A DNA stretch of 64,000 nt from Pseudeuparius sepicola (lineage: Eukaryota; Arthropoda; Insecta; Coleoptera; Anthribidae). How positions within the stretch are numbered: the stretch's first letter is position 1; every line of letters begins with the position of its first letter. Below are positions 44,211 through 56,258 of the stretch, piece after piece. Made by a program: the position numbers and the translations under genes. The stretch spans positions 29,326,365 to 29,390,364 of the forward strand of contig OY987304.1 of NCBI GenBank assembly GCA_963920635.1, written 5' to 3'. The notes under the pieces are model-generated. The model did not search any database. It saw only the letters and a list, made by a program, of their open reading frames with translations, and was not told the origin of the DNA.

Positions 44211-45959
44211 ACAATTGAGGCGATGAAGCCATGTTATGTTATAGTTATAAGTGTTCACGGTTGTTTTCACATTGTGCCTCCTAGTTTGCCCTTAATTAGT
44301 TTCCTGGAATTTTAAATGATAATCTTTTCCATGATATTTTGGTCCGCATTCAGTATATTAATGTCATAAGTAGAAGCAATTGAAACGGACAGAAGATTGA
44401 AAAATGTATTATTTTCTTTCAAGAAGCTGTGGGGTGAGAATTATTGATTTAAAGAAAGAAACCGCTGCAGATGGAATTACTACCTCCAAATCATTCATTT
44501 CAAATCCTTTATGTAATAGTATATTTTAATATTTCCCACAAATCTTCAAATAATATTAAAAAGAGACCCATAGGTCTGTGTAATTTTTTTTAAGTCCCCT
44601 CATACCCCTTCTCAATAATGTTCTTTATTCGCCCATATTTCAAATTCACCCTATTAAGTTAGACAAATCAGGATTTGTATGAGAAAAATTTATATATTTT
44701 TCAAAATTTGGCAATCACCTCTTATATAGGATTGTCAATAAGGGCCAAAAATTATCCCACCCTATCCTGGACCTACTTTTTGCTTTTTGGCGAAGTAACA
44801 CCTTCAAAATGTACACTAGCCTGTGAAAATATCGTTAGTGAAAAAATGTTTCTCATAAAATTTTAAGTGTTATTTTACTGCAAATGTTTCTAAAACCCAC
44901 AGTTCCACGCCAAAAAAAGATAGTTAAATAAATTGCAGAGCTCAATTTTCTATACAAAATACTTGTCCTTCAATTTCCTTCTTAAACATATGAGCTCGTT
45001 TCCATATCACTCATGAGGTTTAGAGCTCCCGGCGCTTTTTTCTTCATTGTTTTCCCTATAGGCCTATTCCACCATATTTTTATTTTTTTTTTCGTCTTCA
45101 AAAGAAAATAATTTTTCTTTGTTAGCGGAATTAAGACAATTTTGATCGTTGCAATTGGCACACATCAATAAGAAGCGTAGTATAATCAAAGTCTAGAGAA
45201 TACTACTCTAGACTACTATAATTTTAACGCATCTACAGCGCATTATTCTGCTACAGAATATTAAGGGACCGACAAAGGCGTCAGTGCTTCCCTTGTGTAT
45301 ACAGAAGGCTTAATAGGATGGTTTTATTGCTTCCTATTGAGAGAGAAAAAAGCGGAGAAAAAGAAGAATGGTTCGAAAAAACACAAATCAGGAGACGCAA
45401 TAATATGTCAAAGAGTTACATAACCTCTCTTGGCTCATTATCTTTCAACAACATCTTTCGGTTCAGAAAAATATAAAATATTCTGTTTTCTGCTAAACAA
45501 TTTGAGCGGTTACAACGGTTGCTAAAGCTGCAGATTGAATAATTCTGTGGTTTTAGGTTATTTTGAAAACAAAACATAAGAAACGACACTTCCCACCAAT
45601 TTCATACTTTGTGGTGCCCCGTAGATACCAATGAGGTGCCCCGTATATACCAACCAAAAAATCTTATTTTATTTTACCAAATAACACGAGGCAATGTTAG
45701 CTAAAGCCTTGAAATTCTTCAGCGAGGAATCATCGGGTTATGAGTCAAACCACCGGAAACTAGGAACATTAAGTTAAACGAAAAACCATGTTGTATATAT
45801 TTTGTAATAATTATCAAAACGCCAGAAAAGTTCGCTACGGTTATTAGTATTCTTGGAAAAACTTGCGCTAAAATCATGTTGTTTATACATTCCATCCGCC
45901 CACAAAAGCTTTCTAAAGAACACGTGCAAATCCTGGAATCGAGGCGAGAACAAAGAACC

Positions 45960-46130
45960 AAGCTGATATAAAAGGGGGTACTCCCCAACGGAAAGTCGTC
46001 GTCGCCGACCCGCACTTGCCGGGCGAAGTTCTGCCCGGCAAACCAGCGAGCGCCAGCCATGAGAAGAAGCAGTAGAAGACCTCGAGTCTCAGGGCGAAGT
46101 ACCGCTCGATAAGTCAACTAGAGTCTGCCG
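45960..46130 (+). promoter_or_regulatory. Possible TATA promoter or LTR fragment
   Basis: TATAAAAGGGGG at 45967 is followed by a GC-rich stretch with CGTCGTCGCCG and then AT-rich sequence. ACCGCTCGA..AA(G)T.AACTA recurs at 46106 and 46938, which could mark LTR ends, but no LTR pair or coding region is established. Confidence 0.2.
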
Positions 46131-47599
46131 CCTTGCCTGCCATAGATCCAGAACCGGCGATTGAATTTTGTTTTGTTGGGTTTTGTCGACTGAGTTGCCT
46201 TTCTATTTCTAGTTAATTAATTTAATTGATTTTATTTTATTTAGAATGCTAGTAGTGTTTAATTGAGGTATCGAAAAGAATGGTTATATATTTTATAGTT
46301 TAAATCAGTGTCGTTACAGTTCTGAATATTTTACGCTAAATTTTGGGTATTTAAAAAGCTGTTAGCATAGCAGTGCCGTATTAAGTCCAATATTAATATT
46401 TTACGCTAAATTTTTGGTATTTTTGAATACGTTTTTGTGCCAATTTCAAGTTATTTTAATAATTTCGTATCTCTATTATCAATTTCGATTCATTTTTAAT
46501 TTACATATTTTTATTATCGGTTGTGTAATCAGGCTAACTGCCTTGTGTGCCAATAATTTTGGTATTAATTTTTTGGATAATTTAAGCTAAATTCACGTAC
46601 TTTTTCTGCAGGTTTTGTTATCAGTTTATACTATAAGCTAGTATTGTTCGCCACTTAGGTTTGAAACCAGTTACTAAAATTTAAAGATAATTATTTTGCG
46701 CTAAACCTTTTATTATCGATTCTTTTCTGTTATATTTACTTAGGAATATTTTAATTAATTCAATTGTTCACGTTTGTGCAGCCTCAATTATTTTACTGTG
46801 TAATTCGTGACCTGTATAATTGATACGCCATAGGCGTACCATTTACTTTTTTAAATATATGTATTAAAATTCCCCTGTTGTTTCCGTTAATCCTTAGGCC
46901 CACACCAAAAATAAATTAACTTATGGACCACCTTTAAATGTACCGCTCGACCAACTAAGATCTTAAACAAAGGTGGGCGTCATAACTTTATCTACTTGTT
47001 TAGGAGATGGTAGAGTTTGCAGCACCATTAGAAAAAAGATAATCGATAAAAGGGAAAAGGTTGCCAATATTTTTGCATTTTTCTCAACCCCATTGTAGCT
47101 CATCGATATTTCTGCTTGTCCATACCTAAATTTGATGATAAACAAGGTAAATAACATATGTTCCTTTGCAGTTGCAAATTTTGGAGGTTGGCCTTGAAAG
47201 GAATACAGCATTATTAGATTGCATTATTAGCTAAGGTATTAAATAGAGAAAGTCTTTGTTTATTCGAAGAAGTTTCCGTCCGAGGTGCCCTTACACGGCC
47301 CCAGGATTATCCTTTTCCAATATTTCCTATGTCTTCTTTAATTGACAATTCACTGTTAAAACGTAGTGATGACAACGTCTAAGTCTTTCCTACTTTTAAA
47401 AAGTTTACCATAAGCATCTTGCCCTTTACAAATTCTGATGTTGTCGGGCAAGATATTGATCTTCTAGTACTCCCCACTTGCTGACGACAGTTATCCAATT
47501 TTGGATGGCTTCACCATTTCCCCCACTTTCCGAGAAGCCATTTCGCCCAAAAACAATCTGCATAGTGCACTGTCTTATTGTATGCAAGAAAATTATGGA

Positions 47600-47684
47600 C
47601 TAAACACACACACGCCACGCACCCACACACACCCTCATAGACACGCGCGCCCTCGCGCACACGCACACATACCTACACGACAGT
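47600..47684 (+). repeat. Imperfect CA-rich simple repeat
   Basis: About 80 bp of ACACAC/CGCACAC-type repeat with interruptions. Confidence 0.85.
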
Positions 47685-48415
47685 AGAAGTAATAAAAACG
47701 CTGTTCCTACCATTTTTTAAAAATATTCTTATCTTACACTCTCAACGAAACAAGAACTCTTATTAAAAATTTCATCTGAAACTCTTCGGAATAAAGCCCG
47801 TTTCCTTTTTATGACCCACTAAAGCAAAAGTAAACCTTCTCATCTCACAAGCACCTGCCCTGTACCGGCATACGCCACGCGAATGAAAAGGCTGGGCCAC
47901 AGCCGACTCTAGGAGAAGCCCTGAAGTAGAGAAAACTGGCAACGAGACATGCGGGTCCACGTCGCGTGCCTGACACTGCCTGTCAGTTGATTTTACAAGA
48001 AATTTACCAGAATTAATTCGTGTAGTGCGAGTAGAGCTATCGTCGCCAGATTGCTACGACGAGGCAGTGTGTCTCTGGGTGGAAACAGACTGCCCGAAGT
48101 GCTGGCGACAGCTTTTTGATAAATTTGTTTTGTTTGTGCAAAAGTGAAACATTTCTATAAAAGTTCGAAGTGAAGAATCGCTCCTTTACAATTTCAAGCC
48201 TCACGATGCCTAGAACCGTCGAGGGAAGCTAGAACTTAGTTATATACCTAGCTGTAAGTCAAATAATAATAATAATAATAATAATAAAGGTCTTTATCTC
48301 GACTTAGCCAAAAGGCATTCGCACTCCCTCTACGGGGAACATTCACTCAGATCCCGGGTATCCCGGATACCAAAAGGATCTGGCTCGGACGAGACCCTTG
48401 CCATGTTATCGGGCC

Positions 48416-49838
48416 TTAGGTGACATTGATGTTGTTGGATGATCCTGCATTCCCCATGAATTTCCTGACGGTTCGGGCTGTCGCAAGTAGTACCGCTTTC
48501 TGCATGGACCTGTAAAGACTATCAGTTAGACCCAGCTCCTTGATGTTTCTCAGCAAACTTTTTGGTATAACACCAGTTGTTGACATGATGATTGGAATCG
48601 TCTGGACGTTCTCCATTTCCCATTGCCTTCTAATTCGTTCTTCTAAATCTCTGTACTTCGCGATCTTCTCGACTTGCTTCACACGCAGGTTGTTGTTGTT
48701 CGGGATGGCCACATCAATCAGAGTTGTCTGCCTAGAAATTTTATCAACTATTATAAGGTCCGGTCTGTTATGGGCAACTCGTTGATCTGTCAGAACTGTA
48801 CGATCCCAGTACATCTTGTAGTTGCTGTTCTCAAGAACAGGCTCAGGTGTGTAGTTGTAATATGGGACCCTCTCTGCCTGCACAAGCAGCAGCTTTTCCG
48901 CCAGTTCCTGGTGCAAGATCTTGGCAACCGAATCGTGTCGTTCCTTATATTCCGTTGATGCGAACATCTGACATCCTCCTGTTATGTGCTGGATTGTTTC
49001 TGAAGTTGGGCACCCGTATCTGCATCTGTCATCCACTACCGATGCATCTCTGACAATGAATTTTAGGTAGTTGCGAGTTGGTATAACCTGATCTTGTATG
49101 GCCAGTAGGAAGCCTTCCATCTCGGGGAACATTCGTCCCGAGGTCAGCCAATAGTTCGACGCTAACTTGTCGACATGTTCCTGGTTAACCTCATTAGGAT
49201 GCCTCCCGTGCAGCGGCTTCCCCAACCACCTCTGTAGTTTATCGTTGTCGGTTCGGTGGTGATTTTGACGCTCGTGTTCCGTCAGACGTAGCGGTGTTGA
49301 GACGTCTGCTCCGCATATAGCCCTATGTAGTGTGGAGCTGTTGGACTGCCTGTAGAAATAATTACGCAGATTTAATATTTGTTGGTCCAATTGCTTGCTG
49401 AGATCTGCCAATCCTCTTCCTCCTAGTTGACGTGGCAGAGTTGTTCTTTCTACGGCGCTACGGGGATGATGTTTATGAGCTTTTGTCAGTAGTGTCCTAA
49501 CTTTTCGTTGCAGGTTGTTGATGTCCGTGTTGGTCCAATTCACTATTACGAACGAATAGCTGAGTACAGAGCACGCATACGTGTTCAGGGCCTTAAACAA
49601 ATTCCTGCTGTTAAGATCAGTTCGCACTACTTGTCTTACTCTCTTGATGAATTCATTCGTTAAATCAGTCTTCATTGTTCGATGGTCTATCCTTTGAGCT
49701 TGTTTCATCCCGAGATACTTGTATGTATCTCCCTTGCTCATTGCTTCGATCTCCTGGCCGTCCTGCATCTCGTGTGCGCTTTGTTCGAGCTTTCCCCGGA
49801 TGATATTAAGGGTGCGGCACTTGTCCAGTCCAGACTGA
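48416..49838 (-). CDS. R4-like LINE C-terminal part: CCHC and restriction-like endonuclease
   Basis: An open frame of about 474 codons ending at TGA-side stop 48416. Its first residues (SGLDKCRTLNII...) come from the RT thumb side, joined at 49835-49838 to RT motif 4 in a different frame. Then come AMSKGDTYKYLGMKQ, the thumb/linker, and CRYGCPTSETIQHITGGC (C-x3-C-x7-H-x4-C). RPDLIIVDK and IDVAIPNNNN form the PD-(D/E)xK restriction-like endonuclease of R2/R4 elements, which cuts the target. The last part has STTGVIPKSL and MQKAVLLATARTVRKF. This half is undamaged. Internal ATG at 49766-49768 (MQDGQE) is only a convenient start. Function requires an RT that this copy lacks. Confidence 0.85.
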
Positions 49839-49952
49839 GTGAATCTCCTTGGAAAATCCCTCTTCGGATGTTGATTGTGTCGGTCTCGATGTTACTGTCT
49901 GCGGTTCTGAGTTGTATCTTAGTGCGCCAGGTTGTCATAACGTGTTCTAAAA
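49835..49952 (-). pseudogene. R4-like RT core fragment bounded by two deletions
   Basis: A short frame gives FLEHVMTTWRTKIQLRT and INIRRGIFQGDSLS, RT motif 4 of R2/R4 elements. On its 5' side the expected stretch with the first catalytic Asp (YIDYxKAFD-type) is missing, and on its 3' side the stretch with the YMDD-type catalytic pair is missing. Each joint also changes frame. RT activity is therefore lost. Confidence 0.8.
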
Positions 49953-51294
49953 AGGAAACTGTATGAGGTTTCGTTGCTTGGAATGAGCCTGGTTGCAGAT
50001 GACAGAGTCTATGATGAGTTGCTCTTTGCATCCCATTGCGCCCTTCGAGCAGCCCTTCTGCTGCATTGCAATGATGTTGTTCCGCTCGCAGTGAGCATAT
50101 ATTCGCTGCGTAAGGCAAGATGTGATTATCTTGTACAGCGTAGGCAAGCAGGTTATTGGGCGGTACTTGGCAGGGTTATCCGTATTCCGCTGGTCTTTTG
50201 GTAACAGGTAGGTTGCACCCTGTGTAAGAAACAATGGCATTTTCAGAGGATCGAGCAAGACTTCATTAATTAAGGTAGTTATCTGTTCATGCGTGCACCA
50301 CAACTTCTTAATCCAATAGTTTTGGAGATGATCTGGACCTGGTGCCTTCCAGTTGTGGGAATTCTTGATGACATCGGAGACCTCAGCGGTTGTGAATTGC
50401 TCGTGTTGCATCTGGCTATAGTTCCGGCCCATCTCGCGTTCTTCGCTGATCCAGCTTGCACTGACATTGTATGGACCTGGTGTGGCAAGTTGATTTCTCC
50501 AGAAACCGTCGACCTGTTCTCTGCTAGGGTAACTCGCATTTGTGGCATCGGCGCTAGAATTAAAAGCACGGTAGAAACCCTTTTCTGATCGTTCAAAGAG
50601 TTTGTTGTCTCGTTTCCTGTTGTTACTAGCCTTGTATCTCCTCAGACGCCCTGCGAAAACAGAAAGTTTTTGTTTTAATGTGTCAAGACATTGTTGAGCA
50701 GTGATGTTCGCGGGGTCATGCCGAGAATGCATTTGGGTGCGGCTCATTATTGCCTGCACCGCCCTCTGGATCCTTCTAGTTCTAACTCCTCTGATATATT
50801 CCGTCACTTGTCCTATGTCTTTACGGAGACTCTCGATCTTCCGATTTAGTCGCATTTCCCATTGAGCCATTCGTGGTTCTGGTCTTGCACGATTCCACTC
50901 TTGGGCCGTTCGGATCTTGGCACCCATTACAGTGGTGACTGCCGTTGCGGCACAGTAGATTAACATGTGCATACGTTCTAATGTTGGTGTCACTGAAACA
51001 TAGTTTGGTAAAATTCGTGTGTTCATAAGATCGAGCACGATCGCAAGTTTCCTGGAAGAATTTAATCTTGGTAGCGGTGGCCTGCTCAGTGGGTCTGTGC
51101 CTTCGTATCGCAATACTGCCTGTCTAATATGTGCGTTTAAGCCTTCAAAGTGTTCTTCGTTAACCGATTCCAGATTCTCGGTTGTTGGTTCTACCGTTTC
51201 GGCTTCTAGTTGTTGTCCAGGCGCTTGAAGTTCCCCATTGTTGTTGTTGTCATCTATGTGTTCGCCGTGGATCTCTAGCTCAACTTCCCGTATT
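49950..51294 (-). CDS. R4-like LINE N-terminal part: pre-RT and first RT motifs
   Basis: Open on the minus strand from the junction at about 51294 to a stop after the deletion joint near 49950 (about 445 codons). Acidic N-terminal region, then a basic coiled region (RLNRKIESLRKDIGQVTEYI), then SHNWKAPGPDHLQNYWIKKL, LLPKDQRNTDNPAKYRPITC and MQQKGCSKGAMGCKEQL, matching RT motifs 0-2a of R4/R2-type RT, ending IIDSVICNQAHSKQRNL at the deletion. No plausible ATG precedes it; a TTG occurs at 51111-51113. Truncated at the 5' end. Confidence 0.8.
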
Positions 51295-53200
51295 ATAATA
51301 ATAATAAAGGTCTTTTATTGAAAAATATAAGTAATAAACGGCATAGTTTAACATTAAGACGAGGTTCAGTACAACTCTGTACAATACAAAGATGACTGTT
51401 TTTACACCTAACCAAAAAAAAACGAGCTAAGCACAAATTACCAATAACTTTCTTATATCGGAACATAATCAATATAAACCTGCGGGTATCTGTATGTGAG
51501 GTCTAAGGTTGCGAAGTAAAAAGTATTTGAAAGAGTTGTTTTTTAAATTTGTTCTTATTTATCGCAGTTTTTATAGGCATGGATAAAGATTTGAGGAGAT
51601 GCGCGATCTGATATGAATATGAAAATGATCTTTGATACAAAGTGGTACAATCATGTGGTATGGTGAGAGAAACACCTCGAAATCTAATATTTAGATTATG
51701 AATATCTGTGCGAAATCTTATTTTTTGCAATAGATAAGGTGGTTTATGTGTCTGGATTATATTAAAGAATATGGCGGCTGCGTGAAGTTTTCTACGGTTT
51801 GACATATTTAACCACTTAGATTTATTCAAAGTATGGCTAATAGGATCATATTTGCGAATTCCATGAATAAATCGGAGACAGGCGTTTTGAAGTTTTTGTA
51901 TCCTGTAGGAATCGGATTTTCTTAAACAAGGTCCGTATATTGCGTCGCAAAAATTTAAGTGAGATAGTACCAAGGACTCACACAGCATAGATTTAGTAGC
52001 CTTGTTAAGGCAGCTTTTATTCTGATAAATTAATTTAAGATTTAGATACGCTTTACATAGGCATTTGTTAATATGCTCTGTGAATCTCAAATCGGTGTCA
52101 AAGATTAGCCCCAGATTTTTCGCACTATTTTTAAACTCAATAACATCACCACCAATATAGATGGAATATTTGTGGTTGTTTAGAAAAATTTCTCTTTCAG
52201 TTTTCCTGCCAAAAACTAGTGCAACTGATTTGGCTGCGTTTAACTGTAGACAGTGCTGACTTGCGTAGTTATTTAGATTAAATAAATCGAAGTTTAATGC
52301 TTGCACAACTTGGTCGGCTTCGTCAATGTTAAAGGATATATATATTTGGGTGCCATCTGCGTAGAAATGCTGTGAAGAAGACAAAAAAACTGAGGGGAAA
52401 TTAGAAACATAGATTGAGAATAGCAACGGTGATATGACGGAGCCTTGTGGTACACCAATGGTAATTTCTAAGTACTCCGAGTGAATGTCATTATAAACAA
52501 CCTTCTGAGATCTAGAAGTAAGAAAACTCTGAATAAGTTTTCTTGCAGAGTTCGACATGCCAATAAAATTTAGGATAGATATGAGGATTGAGTGGTTTAG
52601 CGTATCGAAGGCCTTTGTGTAGTCGAGTAAAAGCAGGACTGTCAGCTTCTTTTTGTCTAATGCTGTAAATATCTCATCGGGAATATGTAACAGAGCCGTA
52701 GTGCAGCTGTATCCTTCTCTGAACCCGGATTGTGTGTTAGGTATGATTTTATTTTTGTCTAAGTACGTTTGGATTTGGAGTTCCATATCCTTTTCTAAAA
52801 TTTTTGAAATTGTAGGGAGAATGCTTATAGACCTAAGGTTATTTAAAGATTTTGGATTAGATACTTTTGGAAGAGCCAGAACTTTTGCCTTTTTCCAACA
52901 GTCCGGAAATGTAGAGTTTTTCAGACAAAAGTTAATAACATGGGTTACATAAGGGAGCAGATAGGGCATAAATAAATTTATTGTTAAGATGTTTATACCG
53001 TCAACTCCCGTTGAGGTAGATTTAGTTTTGCTTAATATTTTGAGAACTTCGATCTCTGAAATTTCATTGAATGTAAAATAAGCTCTACGTTCCCGAAGAA
53101 TTGCAGATGTAACCATATTTCTATATTGCTTATACATAATCAGATCGTCTGGATTTTTATGTATTTTGTACCTTTTCGTAATAATAACTTGAAGCAGCTA
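51295..53200 (-). mobile_element. Jockey-like LINE, 5'-truncated
   Basis: Carries the large ORF at 51503-53137, a ~200-bp 3' region with AATAAAAGACC, and a (TTA)n tail at 51295-51310, into which the R4-like element has inserted. Upstream remnants (NPDDLIMYKQYRNMV, with ASSYYYEKVQN out of frame) are seen to about 53200; the endonuclease domain is missing. Confidence 0.8.
51503..53137 (-). CDS. LINE reverse transcriptase (catalytic Asp substituted)
   Basis: 544-codon open frame. Residues 1-21 are pre-RT; a deletion appears at RERRAYF/TFNEI (about residue 21). RT motifs follow: STGVDGIN (42-49), LRSISILPTISKILEK (101-116), SGFREGYSCTTALL (137-150), LLLDYTKAFDTLNH (169-182; catalytic Asp 172), IGVPQGSVISPLLF (227-240) and HFYADGTQIY (257-266). 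The catalytic pair YADD is YADG: residue 262 is GGC (52352-52354) where GAC is expected, a single-base change. Thumb and C-terminal parts extend to a natural stop. It matches Jockey-superfamily-like insect LINEs; the exact clade is uncertain. The long intact frame suggests fairly recent insertion, but the enzyme should be inactive. Confidence 0.88.
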   Translation of the reverse strand: MYKQYRNMVTSAILRERRAYFTFNEISEIEVLKILSKTKSTSTGVDGINILTINLFMPYLLPYVTHVINFCLKNSTFPDCWKKAKVLALPKVSNPKSLNNLRSISILPTISKILEKDMELQIQTYLDKNKIIPNTQSGFREGYSCTTALLHIPDEIFTALDKKKLTVLLLLDYTKAFDTLNHSILISILNFIGMSNSARKLIQSFLTSRSQKVVYNDIHSEYLEITIGVPQGSVISPLLFSIYVSNFPSVFLSSSQHFYADGTQIYISFNIDEADQVVQALNFDLFNLNNYASQHCLQLNAAKSVALVFGRKTEREIFLNNHKYSIYIGGDVIEFKNSAKNLGLIFDTDLRFTEHINKCLCKAYLNLKLIYQNKSCLNKATKSMLCESLVLSHLNFCDAIYGPCLRKSDSYRIQKLQNACLRFIHGIRKYDPISHTLNKSKWLNMSNRRKLHAAAIFFNIIQTHKPPYLLQKIRFRTDIHNLNIRFRGVSLTIPHDCTTLYQRSFSYSYQIAHLLKSLSMPIKTAINKNKFKKQLFQILFTSQP

Positions 53201-55031
53201 GGTTTTCTTTGCTTGACGGCAAGCGGTCAACTCGTATTCGTTTTGGGCTTTCCAAAGGACGAAAATTTAGGAACAAAATGATTAAGGGCCAATTGCATAG
53301 ATAAACTAAAGTAGCCTTTAAATTTATAGGAGCTTTCTAACAATACAACAATTGTTTAGTATTGTTGCGAAAGTTTATTTACCTAATGTTAAAGTCAAAA
53401 GATAATTTAGTTGAATGTATTATGAAATTGACCCTTACTGCCATTTCAATCAGAAGAGATTACTCTCCTTCACAACATGCTGTTCTCTGTTCGTTTGTTG
53501 TTTGTATTTTTATGAAAATTTAACCATAAGGAAGATAGGTAATCATCATTTGCCTGATGGCGCACTTTGCGAAAAATCCTCAAAAAAATTCGACTTACTA
53601 CAAAACGTAGTCCCCTCTATTTGCCCAAATTTACCATTTTATTTGTCGAAAATGTACCTATCCACACTAGGAATCGTATACTTATTATAAATACTTATAA
53701 TTCTGTGTACATTTTATTACTTGTTACTGATTTTATTGTCTGTTAAACAAACGTACACCTACTTACTTAGGCAAGTATTAAAAAGTTCACAAATGTATCT
53801 AATTATAATTAAAAAGAGGGTTGGACCTTTATTAGAAATGATAAACTAAGCCAAAGTGCACCGTCCCGCTGCGGCGTTGCCACATGTTTGCACAAGGCTT
53901 GTAAGCTTGAGAAGGTTGTGGCTGGGCATTGCCTGATCAAACTTCGTCTTAGTAAGCTTTTCCCATTAAAGTCGTTTTTGAACTTTCTGATACGAAGAAC
54001 ACTGTTGATCAAAAAATTAGGTCAATAGACTGTCAGCTAAGCCCGACAATGGGTTTCAAAAAGTTGAACCGTGGCTCCTGTGACCTGAAGCCCTTTAGGC
54101 CCCCCTGCTCCAGAAGAAGTATCGAGTAGACCGATGATCATTTACAAACGAGTTGTATTGGTGCCATTGTCAGTTTACAAACTTCGAGCTGCTTTACACT
54201 GAGGCCGGCGAGCTATCTACAAATTTAGGCCACCTACAAATCGAATCCATTAAACAAAATTTCGATTTTTTTTAGATAATCAAATTTAACGTTAAAAATC
54301 ATAAAACATTAAAGAAGTAGTGGAAACTTATACGGTGCATCTGAAAACATCTCTGGTGAAAAGAAAAACGCGAAGGAAACCAGTAGTCCATAAAAGCAAC
54401 ATACTTATAACTAAAATCGAGCAATCCGTACGCCTGGCATAAATAAAACCACGTGTTCAATGACGATCCGCGATTAGTCGGTAGGCTATAAAATTTCACC
54501 CGACTCGGCAACAGGGAAGCACTCGATCGCAAAAGTGTAGTTATTCGGTTTTATCTTGTCGTTTTCAGCTATTTAGACACTGCCACATTTTAATTAAGCC
54601 AATAATTCTTTTCCAAAATATTTCCATGTAAACAATTGTAAAACTAAAATTAAATACCTAAAGATCGTGCCTTAATATTTTAAATAAGTAGGTATAGATA
54701 ACAAATGTTTTGTTAAAATATGTCATAACTTTAATACCTACCTTTTCATGTTTTCCAAAGTTTGAACTCAAGCATTTATACCTAATCAAAGTCGTAGAAA
54801 AAGTTTAGTTTTTTAGTTTATAACTCGTACGAAATGTTTATTTCCCACTCATATGACTGCAGCACACGCCTGCGGCTCGTGCCGGAAACTATCACACTCG
54901 TAGCTGTATCATATACTATTTTGGTTAAAAAAGAACTTCATAAGCATGCTCGAAAGGTTCAACTTTACCGCTGGCCGCTGGATAAAATTGTGTACTATAA
55001 CTATAATCAAATAATCACCCTGTATGAAAGA
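53201..55031. other. Non-coding stretch
   Basis: No gene supported. Contains repeat sequence at 53860-54010 and a CTATAAAATTTC TATA-like box at 54485 with no recognisable downstream gene. Confidence 0.4.
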
Positions 55032-55825
55032 AAAAGAAAGTTGGGCACAAATGGGAACTTTCTTTATTTAAAGTTTTTCAAAAAAAATATTTTTGATAAA
55101 AGCTGATGCTTGTGCTTAGACTCAAAATCCACCCGTAAAAATTTTGAAATTTCTATTCGTATACCTACATAGGGAAGGTTGAAAATATGAATATTCCTCA
55201 AGAGTTAAGTACCCTTATTTTTAGAACTACAGCAGAATGGCACTAAGAAAAGTTGTTTGTAATCTCAAGACAATGTCAAATATGAATTCACAGCCACCTA
55301 CTCAAAAAAAATCACACTTTCGCATTTTTTATTAATCACGCTGTATAATATTATATAATGCTAAATATGTATTTTGAGGCACATCGAACGCTGTATTAAA
55401 ATATTTTTATGTCACAGATTATAGTTGCTATGTTATGTTTGAAATTGTAGGAGTATTTTACTTGGTCACAAAAAAAAGACAAACTTTGCAGAACTTTCAA
55501 TTATTAAGTGTTTTTGCTCGAAGATGTGCCTCAAAATACATATCTAACATTATGTATTATACAGCGTGATGAATAAAATATGCGAAAGTGTAATTTTTTT
55601 CTTCTTTTGAGTAGGTGGCTGTGAATTCATATTTGACATTTTCTTGGGATTCCAAGCAACTTTTCTTAGTGCCATTTTGCTGTAGTCAACCTTCCCTCTA
55701 TACGAATAGAAATTTAAAAATGTTTACCGGTGGATTTTGAGTTTAAGAACAAGCACCAACTTTTATCAAGAATATTTTTTTTGAGAAACTTCAAATAAAG
55801 AAAATTCTCATTTCAACAGGACTTT
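55032..55825. repeat. Long palindrome with CACGCTGTA inner ends
   Basis: 55032-55390 and 55500-55825 are reverse complements. For example ATGTCAAATATGAATTCACA pairs with TGTGAATTCATATTTGACAT, and TTTTGAGGCACATC near 55375 pairs with GATGTGCCTCAAAA near 55524. Each half ends CACGCTGTA, so this may be two copies of one element in inverted orientation. A single-arm relative is at 41470-41790. Confidence 0.8.
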
Positions 55826-56256
55826 TGGGGCACGTTTTCGTAATTTCAACGAAAACAGTCGATTTAATCGTTATGAAACAAGAGTACCTTTTTCTTGCAG
55901 AATGAAAAGATGCACTAAAATGATGGACCTGCAGGACCAAAAAGATAACCTCAAAAAAGTTACGCGTAAAAGCGTGATCAAAAAACAGCGCAAGTGGCGC
56001 CCTCTGTGAGATACGGTGAAATTGACATTTTCAGCTTATTCTCCATCCCCAAAAACATATTAGTGCCAAATTTCAGTTCAGCAGCTTGATTATTTCGGGA
56101 GATGTAGCCAAAATTCAATTTAAAAAAAATGAACTTTAACGCCCTATATCTCAAAAGTTAGGACGTTTACGACATACGTTCATATGAATTTTTTTTCTTA
56201 AAATGGGCCCAAAAATAACCCTCTTAAGTATTAGCATGTCATTAAGGAACACCCTG
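55826..56256 (+). repeat. Single-arm copy of the CAGGGTGTTCC family
   Basis: Closely matches 62960-63384 (ATTTAATCGTTATGAAACA, GATGGACCTGCAGGACCAAA, GCAAGTGGCGCCCTCTGTGA, ATTTCGGGAGATGTAGCCAA) and ends AGGAACACCCTG followed by TA at 56257-56258. Only one end is present. Confidence 0.85.
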
Positions 56257-56258
56257 TA

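Larger units (their letters stand above)
43574..48256. other. Long stretch without a supported gene
   Basis: Contains a dispersed repeat (43955-44210), a TATA-containing GC-rich segment (45960-46130), a CA-rich tract (47600-47680) and otherwise AT-rich sequence. The 132-codon minus-strand open stretch at 45719-46117 has a hydrophobic start but no domain and overlaps the TATA segment. Confidence 0.4.
48257..51294 (-). mobile_element. R4-like LINE, nested in the tail of another LINE
   Basis: On the minus strand the element runs from about 51294 to a (TTA)n tail at about 48262-48290. It encodes a single-ORF LINE with RT followed by a CCHC motif and a restriction-like endonuclease, the layout of R2/R4-type elements. 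Both sides carry AAAGACCTTTATTATTATT (minus strand; about 51297-51318 and 48270-48292). This is explained most simply as a ~20-bp target duplication made in the (TTA)n tail of the LINE at 51295-53200. The 5' end is truncated: the frame is open to the junction with no ATG. Confidence 0.75.

Noticed and set aside
45719..46117. 132-codon minus-strand open frame with a hydrophobic leader-like start
   Set aside because: No domain is recognised, and it overlaps a TATA-containing segment on the other strand. The leader-like Leu run alone is not enough.
54480..54540. TATAAAA box with downstream initiator-like sequence
   Set aside because: No exon, conserved frame or splice donor follows; TATA-like strings are expected in AT-rich DNA.
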